From assembly GCA_025642075.2 (NCBI GenBank), contig JAODUO010000573.1:62001-126000 (forward strand): a stretch of 64,000 nt of DNA. The letters run 5' to 3'. Below are positions 40,601 through 52,600 of this stretch, in pieces. The notes under the pieces are model-generated. The model was not told the origin of the DNA, ran no database searches, and was given only the letters and a program-made list of their open reading frames with translations. Every line of letters begins with the position of its first letter. The stretch's first letter is position 1. The position numbers and the translations under genes were made by a program. The DNA comes from Ridgeia piscesae. Its lineage: Eukaryota > Annelida > Polychaeta > Sabellida > Siboglinidae.

Positions 40601-43600
40601 CTGTGAACAGATGTGGACACTTGCATGGGTACAGTCTTGCTCTTCCAGAACAGCCTGTAGATGAACACCTGTGAACAGATGTGGACACTTGCATGGGTAC
40701 AGTCTTGCTCTTCCAGAACAGCCTGTAGATGAACACCTGTGAACAGATGTGGACATGTGCATGGGTACAGTCTTGCTCTTCCAGAACAGCCTGTAGATGA
40801 ACACCTGTGAACAGATGTGGACATGTGCATGGGTACAGTCTTGCTCTTCCAGAACAGCCTGTAGATGAACACCTGTGAACAGATGTGGACATTTGCATGG
40901 GTACAGTCTTGCTCTTCCAGAACAGCCTGTAGATGAACACCTGTGAACAGATGTGGACACTTGCATGGGTACAGTCTTGCTCTTCCAGAACAGCCTGTAG
41001 ATGAACACCTGTGAACAGATGTGGACACTTGCATGGGTACAGTCTTGCTCTTCCAGAACAGCCTGTAGATGAACACCTGTGAACAGATGTGGACATTTGG
41101 ATGGGTACAGTCTTGCTCTTCCAGAACAGCCTGTAGATGAACACCTGTGAACAGATGTGGACATTTGCATGGGTACAGTCTTGCTCTTCCAGAACAGCCT
41201 GTAGATGAACACCTGTGAACAGATGTGGACACTTGCATGGGTACAGTCTTGCTCTTCCAGAACAGCCTGTAGATGAACACCTGTGAACAGATGTGGACAC
41301 TTGCATGGGTACAGTCTTGCTCTTCCAGAACAGCCTGTAGATGAACACCTGTGAACAGATGTGGACATGTGCATGGGTACAGTCTTGCTCTTCCAGAACA
41401 GCCTGTAGATGAACACCTGTGAACAGATGTGGACATGTGCATGGGTACAGTCTTGCTCTTCCAGAACAGCCTGTAGATGAACACCTGTGAACAGATGTGG
41501 ACATTTGCATGGGTACAGTCTTGCTCTTCCAGAACAGCCTGTAGATGAACACCTGTGAACAGATGTGGACATGTGCATGGGTACAGTCTTGCTCTTCCAG
41601 AACAGCCTGTAGATGAACACCTGTGAACAGATGTGGACATTTGGATGGGTACAGTCTTGCTCTTCCAGAACAGCCTGTAGATGAACACCTGTGAACAGAT
41701 GTGGACATTTGCATGGGTACAGTCTTGCTCTTCCAGAACAGCCTGTAGATGAACACCTGTGAACAGATGTGGACACTTGCATGGGTACAGTCTTGCTCTT
41801 CCAGAACAGCCTGTAGATGAACACCTGTGAACAGATGTGGACACTTGCATGGGTACAGTCTTGCTCTTCCAGAACAGCCTGTAGATGAACACCTGTGAAC
41901 AGATGTGGACATTTGGATGGGTACAGTCTTGCTCTTCCAGAACAGCCTGTAGATGAACACCTGTGAACAGATGTGGACACTTGCATGGGTACAGTCTTGC
42001 TCTTCCAGAACAGCCTGTAGATGAACACCTGTGAACAGATGTGGACATTTGCATGGGTACAGTCTTGCTCTTCCAGAACAGCCTGTAGATGAACACCTGT
42101 GAACAGATGTGGACACTTGCATGGGTACAGTCTTGCTCTTCCAGAACAGCCTGTAGATGAACACCTGTGAACAGATGTGGACATTTGGATGGGTACAGTC
42201 TTGCTCTTCCAGAACAGCCTGTAGATGAACACCTGTGAACAGATGTGGACATTTGGATGGGTACAGTCTTGCTCTTCCAGAACAGCCTGTAGATGAACAC
42301 CTGTGAACAGATGTGGACACTTGCATGGGTACAGTCTTGCTCTTCCAGAACAGCCTGTAGATGAACACCTGTGAACAGATGTGGACATTTGCATGGGTAC
42401 AGTCTTGCTCTTCCAGAACAGCCTGTAGATGAACACCTGTGAACAGATGTGGACACTTGCATGGGTACAGTTTCCTTTCTGTTATTTATTACTTTTCATA
42501 AAACAAACCAGCACAGCACACTAATTTGTAAAAATTATTTAACATTCTAAATAACTACAGTCATGGGTCTGTTATTAGGGTCTACATAACATATCACCTT
42601 ATCCCATGTACACATGCACACATGCCACACACACGCTTGTAGACACCATACCCATGCCTAGATGTACGCATACACGCATGCACACATTCACTCACAACAC
42701 ATACACATGTACACTACACTGGTAATTTTATTGTTATTTTCACAATTTAACACCGGTCAGCTACTGATATCATCTGGAAGACAGGCAACTGTATCACACG
42801 TCTGCCGTCAGCACAGAAGGGACAGGCGCGTAAACATACAGTGAGACATGACAACTGGCGTTACCTGGAGGAAGTCGCGGATGAAGTTGTTTGCACGCTT
42901 CGAGTTGGGCCCCGGCACTTCATACAGTGGACACTCCTGTCCTATGGTGTAGATGCTGTCAACCTCCCGCACGTAGTAGCTGCAGGCAGAGAGGATGACA
43001 GGTGACATCTGGACACAACCAGGTACTGCAGTGATTGTATGTATCTGCAGGTTGATTCAGTAATACAAACAGTTAGGTGTGGCATTTACTTAGGGTTGTT
43101 TGTTATGTATGTTACATGGATCCAGCCAAAACAAACTACCTATAACTCACTGTTGCTGGATGTGTATCACTACAGCTACACATACAGTAAATGTGTTAAC
43201 ACACTGTTACCAGGTGCATCTCACAAAGAAGTAAACATGCCATTTAACTGTTGGGTGTGGATCACAAGTAAGTAAATGTGTTAATGCACTGCTGCTGGGT
43301 GTGTATCACTAACAACTACACATATAATAAATGCGCTAACACACTGTTACTGGGTACATAATCACAAGGCAGTAAACGTGTTACCTCTCTGTTGTTGCAT
43401 GGATATCAACACCAATTACACACATACTGAGTGTGTTAACTCGCTGTCTCCCCGTACACATCACTATCAAATACCTATAAATTAAGTGTGTTAACTCACT
43501 TTGAGTATCACTACCAATTACAAACAGATTAAATGTGTTAACTCACTGTTCTTATGTGCATATCACTACCAAGTATACACACACATATTAAGTGTGTTAA

Positions 43601-46600
43601 CACACTGTTACCAGTACATATCACAAGGAAGTAAACACGTTATCTCACTGTTGTCGCAAGCATACGGACACCAACTACACACACACATTAAGTGTGTTAA
43701 CTCACTGTTGCCGGGTGCGTATGACGAGGAAGTCTGTGTCGGGGACCTGGTGGCTGTAAATGGTGGCGCGGAACATGTTGTTCTCGAAGGCGGGGATGCA
43801 CTGCCCCGGGTTGAGGGGGCTAAGGAAGGGCGAGGTGTGTGCGTAGGCCAGCTCTCCGTACTTGAACTGGGGCGGATTGTTGTCCTTGCCAGGTTTCTAC
43901 AGCCATAGGAAAACAACCGCATTAAGCAGCAGGGAATGTACACTTCTGGACATGTTAAATTGAAGGAAATTTAAGACTTTTCAAGGCTAGTTGAAAACAA
44001 AATTCAAGACTGTTTCAATGACATATATATTTTTGTCGCAGTAAATTAAGTAAACATTATGCAGAAAACACATCCGTTCCAACCACGTGCTGTATTCTCA
44101 TTTTTCAAGCCAACTATCCTAAAGGTTTGCCTTGCCCATCTTTTGAAACAAATAGCATCATACTTGACCAATTTATTTACTTGACTGGGAACAAAATGGT
44201 ATTTACCTGTGGAAATGCTGATTACCCAATGAGCACGCAAATTAATTTTGTGGGTTGGCTTTCCCGATAATGACATAGCGCTAAGACTTCTGCCCAACCA
44301 CCATTAGCCTAAGGCTATTACTCATCACAACAGTCGAGTAAAAAATTATTTGAATTAAAGACTTTTCAAGACAACTTTGTAAAATTCAAAGATTTCAAGG
44401 CCTTGAATTTGGTGCAATAAAACTGAAGGCCGTTCAAGACTTTCTAGGCTCTGTCAGGATGCTCTAACGTGGACAATGAGTGAGTGAATAAGGAGAATGT
44501 TCCATTAAACAAACTCAGTGTGTGGTCGTCACAGTGTATTGTGCAGAAATACATTAGCTGCAGTGGCGCCACCAAGTGAGTGTAACATGCATTAATGCAT
44601 AATTGTCTCCCTTCTCATTGAATGTGGTGCACATCTGCATCAAATAAATCGGTCACAAATCAACAGCCAACATTAATTTCAAACACTGCATTCACATTAT
44701 TTTTAAGGTGTACGAAAAATGTACGAAATACATAATGCCTACATTAACCGAACACTAACAAATGAGAGAGTAGACACTTACCCGCTTGTAGTAGTTCTTG
44801 ACCTTAGTTGCCATGCCGACCTGCATCATGAGGGGTGGGAACTCCTCCGAGTACTCGGCCAGAATGATCTCCCCGTCCTTCCCAGTCAGGTCCTCCGGGG
44901 TACGCATGAAGAACATCTCCCCTCCCCCTGATGCTGCCCTCTCCTGCTCCCTCAACTGTAGGACGCCATCGCAGATATGTAAATCTTTATTGATTTATAT
45001 ACATCCGTTTTGTTTTCGCAAAATTGTAATTCATCAGTTTTTACGATGACAGTTGGTGACAAATTGTCAATAAAGTATTACTAAAATTCTTTCATCAATA
45101 ATTCGCCACTAACGTGTTTGATGTTCGTGAATCTCTTTTCAAGAATGTTCAAGATCTGTGCAAACCCTGGTTGATATACAGGAGATATAAATGTGAATTC
45201 TTGCCCACGCGTGACTTTGAATGATATTCTCGTGTGACGGGAAATTGTTGCTTCTTTATCAGTACACAACGTGTGGCTTCCTGTCCAGCACAATTTTGTA
45301 AATAAAAAAGTCAACCAATTTTTTATTAATGCTTGATGTCCGCCTTAGCGGGGAATGAAAACCAAAATATCTTGTCCTTCATCACAGGGTCCAGTGAATA
45401 TATGTTGTGCTTAAAAATACTTGCATCAAAATGGTACATTGTAAATTGGAATCAACAAAATCAGTACGTGTGATGCTTGTTCGCTAATTTCAACTGTAAT
45501 GTATAAATAACACATGTAACAGTTTCAGTGGCAAAACAGAAAACAACCAAAAACAACCCTACAGAACAATTTCATCCACTACTCAGAGTAAAATGGAACA
45601 TCAGTTTTAAATAAATAGTTTGACATTGCATCAATGTGCTGTGTTTAGCACTGATGCGTCATCATAATAATACAATTTATTTGTGTAGCACCCGAATCAA
45701 TAGTATTGCTCTCAGGCGCTTTACATAAATGTACAAATAGTAGCTAAAATTTGATGATAAATTATTATTAAAATAGATATATGTTTATATGGATGATAAA
45801 TTATTATTAAAATAAATATATACATATGTATATAATATATATATATATATTTATATATATAAACATTATAAATATAAGCCTATACATGAAACAGTAAAAT
45901 AAGTTATGCCATCGCAATATATTGCTACATCAAGTCATTGTCACAACCCTAGGATCATGAGAGATGGAAGTCACATGACCACGGGGGTCAAGTTCACTGA
46001 CCTTGGCCTTGCGTCGGATGGTCTTGAGGAGTGGGAGGACGGGGTGGGGACCGGGAGTACTCATCACCCCGTGGGAGTATTTCTTGAGGGGGGGTCGGTG
46101 GAAAGTCCGCAGCTTCATCGGGCCCAGGTGTGTGGGGAAGAACGGTTGTCGCAGCTCACAAGCCACCGTGGAATGCTGGGAAAGTGACAAGACATATGCA
46201 CGTGACATTCACACACCAGGGTGCCGTTTCGCTAAAATAAAAAGCTTGTAAAGAAATCGTCGTTAAATAAAATCTGTTGTTAAAGTAAATGATTTTATTT
46301 TAAATCGTAAATATCCACTGCTGTATTACGTAGGACATTATTTCTATGACACACCAGTGACAATATCTGGCTGGTGCGTTGTGGTGTTTACGATTCTCAG
46401 GTATTCAAGATCAGTGTGTTAAGGATCAAAATTGAATTTAAAAGCGCAAAATCGGGTTTAGGAGCTATTAACAACATTTGTGAAATGGTCCCCTGGTGTC
46501 AAACTGAGTTACTGCAATGACGGTATATTCACATGCCTAAAACTAATTACATTAAATCAGTGAATATAACATTTTGCGTCTGAAAATATACAGACGTTAT

Positions 46601-49600
46601 GTACTGTACATATCTGGATAAATATTTGGATACGTAAAATAATATGCACTTTGAATATAGAGATATTTCAATTTGTTGGTTAATTGTACTGAATATATTT
46701 ACCTTTCATTATTTTTTTTTTTTTTCCAAATAATTTTGGCTGTATACGGTAGATAAAAAGTATTCTTTTTGTAGACTGAAAACATTGTGTCTGAATTCAG
46801 TCATTATGGCAGGTTTTATACCTATTACTAAGCTGTTCATCCACTTCCTGCTAATAATTACCCAGGCTTCCACAGAGAATAGTAGCAAGATCTCTCCACA
46901 AGTAGAAATAAGCACCAACTCAAATTTACTCAGATTGTAAAACCATAGCATGGGACAATATGCACCAGACGAGTTGGATAACTGGACTATACCAAGGACC
47001 ACTATCAAGAGAGGACCATAAGTAAGAGACCTGTAGGAGACCGCCCCCTAGATTGGTCCTCAGGGCATTGTCAGTCGTCAACTTGGGGTTGTAGTACTCG
47101 TCATTCGACAGGTTGAAAGGGTTTCTACTCTGCAGCGTGTTAGGTTCCTCCTATAAAGTGACACGTCTCATCAAGTACAGTCAGATATAATCATCAAGAA
47201 CATTTCTCTTAGACCTTAACCTAATTCTAACAGTCATTAATGATTAATCATCAAATTTGCATATTTTATAAATTAAAGAAATTTCAACATACGCTGTTTA
47301 ACATTATCTATCACATATGTATTTGTATCAGGCAAATTTACTAGTAAAAACATTTCTCAATAGAATACGACAGGTGTATCGAAAGAATAAATTTACAAAC
47401 TTATCACATGATTACTTACTGGTACTGTTGGCGACTTACCAAAACAAGTTATAATATACCTGCTGTGTAGATTAAAAGGAGGTTTATGTTCTTTGTTTTA
47501 CTAAACATTATAAAATTACATTACAATGTTCTAATTGAGCATTTCTTGTTGTTCAAAGGTATTTTGGGAGAAGACAGGTTTTAAAATGGTGGTGTGCTGC
47601 TTTTGAAGGCTTTATAACATTTATTGACATTAAAAGTGCTGCCCCTATCAGATTAGTACGTCTTCAGAATGATACAGCTGTATTGTTCAAAACTTTGAGT
47701 GAGTGTCATGGTGTTTCTAAAACAATTTTGAATTTTACTTTGTTGAAAAATATCAGGGTGGTGTGTTCAAATGAATACACTATCTTTCCAGTAAAAATGA
47801 AAAAAACACTCCTTTTGATCTAATGAAGCTAAGCTCTGCAAGTGAAAGTACACACAACTAGTAAACAAACAGCCAACCTGAACAAATCTTGAAACGAAAC
47901 AAGAACACTGAAGTTTATTGTAATAGTGTTTTAGTTGTAGAGACGCATAAGAGTTCAGTCTTTCTCACACATGTTCAGCATTCAAATAATCAGCAAGAGT
48001 GTAATTGTTTATTTATGAAAAAAATTACACACCTTCTTGAAAATGACTTACATTTTTTAAAAATTATTATTTGCACTTTTGCTTTGCAGACATGATTAAC
48101 TAAAGCATGTCTGTGTCACTTGTGCCATTTTCATAATTAAAATATAATAATAACCAATGCAATGTAAAATGTTGCTCCAAGTGGCTGTATTGCATTTCTT
48201 AGGATCTGAAATTTTAACAACCTAAAAGTTGTGACATTGCCAAATGTTTTGCATCAACACTTGAGAGAAAGACTGAGAATAACCGAATTGTGAGTCTAGA
48301 AAACAACACAAATTTATTATATTAATCAATACTTCATAATTGTCCTCAGAATCCTGAAAACAAGCAAATCAACAACACTTGCATTTTCATTTTGTTACAA
48401 CACTGAGTTCAGAAATAGAAATGTAAATTTATGCTCACTGTAATATGTTTACACCAGTTTAGTGAAACAAGTTTATACATCAATTGGCTAATGCAAATTA
48501 ATCAATCTAAACAAATGTAACACATATGTAAACATCCGGTACCCAAAACATGTAAGCCTGGAAACTATCAACACACGCATGAATAATTATAAAATCTATC
48601 GAAATATCTTCCTGCTTCCCGTCCTTACAATTCCCACTTCGTACCTCAATCTCCTCTTCCTCTTCCTTAAGTATCCCAGCCTTTCCAAGAAGGATCTTTG
48701 ACTTCTTCACCTCCTACAAAGAATTAAACGGTGAGAAAACTGGAAAATGAACAGCCTGTTGCTGATACCTGGCAGATGTATCACACGTCTAAGTGTCTCA
48801 GTGACCACTGCAGTCGTGTCTCAGTGACCAGTGCAGTCATGTCTCAGTGACCAGTGCAGTCATGTCTCAGTGACCAGTGCAGTCACGTCTCAGTGACCAG
48901 TGCAGTCACGTCTCAGTGACCAGTGCAGTCAGTCTCAGTGACCAGTGCAGTCATGTCTCAGTGACCAGTGCAGTCGTGTCTCAGTGACCAGTGCAGTCAA
49001 GTCTCAGTGACCAGTGCAGTCATGTCTCAGTGACCAGTGCAGTCATGTCTCAGTGACCAGTGCAGTCATGTCTCAGTGACCAGTGCAGTCGTGTCTCAGT
49101 GACCAGTGCAGTCATGTCTCAGTGACCAGTGCAGTCATGTCTCAGTGACCAGTGCAGTCGTGTCTCAGTGACCAGTGCAGTCGTGTCTCAGTGACCAGTG
49201 CAGTCGTGTCTCAGTGACCAGTGCAGTCGTGTCTCAGTGACCAGTGCAGTCATGTCTCAGTGACCAGTGCAGTCGCGTCTCAGTGACCAGTGCAGTCGTG
49301 TCTCAGTGACCAGTGCAGTCGCGTCTCAGTGACCAGTGCAGTCGTGTCTCAGTGACCAGTGCAGTCGTGTCTCAGTGACCAGTGCAGTCGTGTCTCAGTG
49401 ACCAGTGCAGTCGTGTCTCAGTGACCAGTGCAGTCTGTCTCAGTGACCAGTGCAGTCCGTCTCAGTGACCAGTGCAGTCGCGTCTCAGTGACCAGTGCAG
49501 TCATGTCTCAGTGACCAGTGCAGTCGCGTCTCAGTGACCAGTGCAGTCGTGTCTCAGTGACCAGTGCAGTCGTGTCTCAGTGACCAGTGCAGTCGTGTCT

Positions 49601-52600
49601 CAGTGACCAGTGCAGTCGTGTCTCAGTGACCAGTGCAGTCGTGTCTCAGTGACCAGTGCAGTCGTGTCTCAGTGACCAGTGCAGTCGTGTCTCAGTGACC
49701 AGTGCAGTCGTGTCTCAGTGACCAGTGCAGTCGTGTCTCAGTGACCAGTGCAGTCGTGTCTCAGTGACCAGTGCAGTCGTGTCTCAGTGACCAGTGCAGT
49801 CGTGTCTCAGTGACCAGTGCAGTCGTGTCTCAGTGACCAGTGCAGTCGTGTCTCAGTGACCAGTGCAGTCGTGTCTCAGTGACCAGTGCAGTCATGTCTC
49901 AGTGACCAGTGCAGTCGTGTCTCAGTGACCAGTGCAGTCATGTCTCAGTGACCAGTGCAGTCGTGTCTCAGTGACCAGTGCAGTCATGTCTCAGTGACCA
50001 GTGCAGTCGTGTCTCAGTGACCAGTGCAGTCATGTCTCAGTGACCAGTGCAGTCTGTCTCAGTGACCAGTGCAGTCATGTCTCAGTGACCAGTGCAGTCA
50101 TGTCTCAGTGACCAGTGCAGTCATGTCTCAGTGACCAGTGCAGTCATGTCTCAGTGACCAGTGCAGTCATGTCTCAGTGACCAGTGCAGTCACGTCTCAG
50201 TGACCAGTGCAGTCACGTCTCAGTGACCAGTGCAGTCACGTCTCAGTGATACACCATACATGCAACTGATACAAACACATGTACATTCCAATTATTTTAT
50301 TGCATTTATTACCTATTTAAATTTATTAATATTTTATAAATACTGGCACAATTGTAAAGTGCCATGAACAATTGCGGATCTGGCCAATTGAATATATTAT
50401 TATTATTATTACTACAAACGCATGGGATAAATACATTATTATTATTACCAATTTGTAGCATTCAGCAAATGCTAAGTGAGACAAAAAGAAGCACTAAGCG
50501 AACCTTCTCCTTCTTTGTGGACGTCTCCTCCTGTTCTTTCTCCGGACTTCGATCCTCGGGAATTCCCAGAATAATGTTCTCGTCATTGGGGTCTAGGACA
50601 AGGGTCGGTGGTTCTGGGATCCGGTCCATCGCCTGCGGTTAACATCAACATTCAGAGCATTTTGCATGGATGGTGCATGGTCTTCATTTTACATGGAAGG
50701 TGCATGGTCCTCATTTTACATGGCAGGTGCATGGTCCTCATTTTACATGGAAGGTGCGTGGTCCTCATTTTACATGGAAGGTGCATGGTCCTCATTTTAC
50801 ACGCAGGGTGTGAGGTCCTCATTTTACATGGAGGGTGCATGGTCCTCATTTTACATGGAAGGTGCATGGTCCTCATTTTACATGGAAGGTGCATGGTCCT
50901 CATTTTACATGGAGGGTGCGTGGTCCTCATTTTACATGGAGGGTGCGTGGTCCTCATTTTACACACAGGGTGTGTGGTCCTCATTTTACATGGAGGGTGC
51001 GTGGTCCTCATTTTACATGGAAGGTGCGTGGTCCTCATTTTACATGGAGGGTGTGTGGTCCTCATTTTACATGGAAGGTTCGTGGTCCTCATTTTACATG
51101 GAGGGTGCGTGGTCCTCATTTTACATGGAAGGTGCGTGGTCCTCATTTTACATGGAGGGTGCGTGGTCCTCGTTTTACATGGAAGGTGCATGGTCCTCAT
51201 TTTACATGGAAGGTTCGTGGTCCTCATTTTACATGGAGGGTGCGTGGTCCTCATTTTACATGGAAGGTTCGTGGTCCTCATTTTACATGGAGGGTGCATG
51301 GTCCTCATTTTACATGGAGGGTGTGTGGTCCTCATTTTACATGGAGGGTGGGTGGTCCTCATTTTACATGGAAGGTGCATGGTCCTCATTTTACATGGAG
51401 GGTGCATGGTCCTCATTTTACATGGAGGGTGCATGGTCCTCATTTTACATGGATGGTGCATGGTCCTCATTTTACATGGAGGGTGTGTGGTCCTCATTTT
51501 TTAAAGTTTTAGGATGTTGCAAATTGTTGTGAAAAACAGTAAAACCCAAGTAAAAAGCGCAATTGAACACCATCATGAATTCTCCTGAAAGCATTCAGCC
51601 ATGTTGCAATCACTACGCAAAGTTTGAATAATTCTATTTGTACAGAAACATCCACCACTGTCTATAGCCATGTACTCATTCAGTGAACTGAAGCAACAGA
51701 GTGAATAAACTTGCCCAAGATTTGAAACAACAACAAAGGAATTGAACTAAAAGTCTCAAGATTGAGTCCGACACTCTAGCCACTACACCACCTGGTGGAC
51801 GAATGAAGAACAAACCTCAGCGTCCCATATGACGTCATCCTCCCAACAGCCGTAGACGAGATCTTCATTCTCAATAGGGAACATGCTGTACCACGTTGTG
51901 TCCTCAGCTCGATCCCGATCCTGCCCTGTGTGTCGGGAAAAGGACATTTTTATATTTTGTCTTTAATAAAAAAAAATGTATGCAATCTATCAAGAAAAGG
52001 ACATTTTGTAATTTTATTTTAAAATATTTATTTTTTATATTATAACTGTTCATTAACATTAACACATACTTGCTTACATCCGTTTGTTAAACACGCCCAT
52101 CCTCAGGAAGCAGAATATGGGTTTACAGGATATTTGTAAATATTACATTTGCTGTGATATAAATTAATGTCAGAGTTAACAAAGGTTGTGACTAATACAC
52201 ACAACTAACCAGCATACTTTACAATCTCAAACGATTCCACAAAATATGTATAATATTACCAACAATTAATTGCCTCTGTTCAATGTAGAGTCTTGAACCT
52301 CAATCATGGCAAGAATCTCAAAAGAGCGAAGAATTTATAATTGTTTTCGTTTAATGAAGCAGCTCTATTTTTGTAACAAAGAAAAGCATCAAAGGCCTGA
52401 ATTACACGACAATGTACAATGTAAAGTTCGACAGATTCACATTTGTGGTGGCCATATTGTAAACTTCATGGACCTGGTTGTTACGTGACAGGTCACATGA
52501 CGGATCCATCAATCCCAACTGACATTCCAGTCCCACAAATCTTTCCCTTATACAATCCTCACTGAAACAACTTTTCACTGTTTTCTTCGAGAAGAAAACC

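Noticed and set aside
39433..42462. Three overlapping minus-strand open frames of 944-1009 codons
   Set aside because: They arise because a stop-free 68-bp unit is repeated about 42 times; only the last ~47 codons belong to a real exon. No independent repeat protein is likely.
50608..51532. Plus- and minus-strand frames of 225-298 codons in the 27-bp array
   Set aside because: The unit length is a multiple of three and lacks stops in several frames on both strands. The region is an intron between TAF1 exons 9 and 10.
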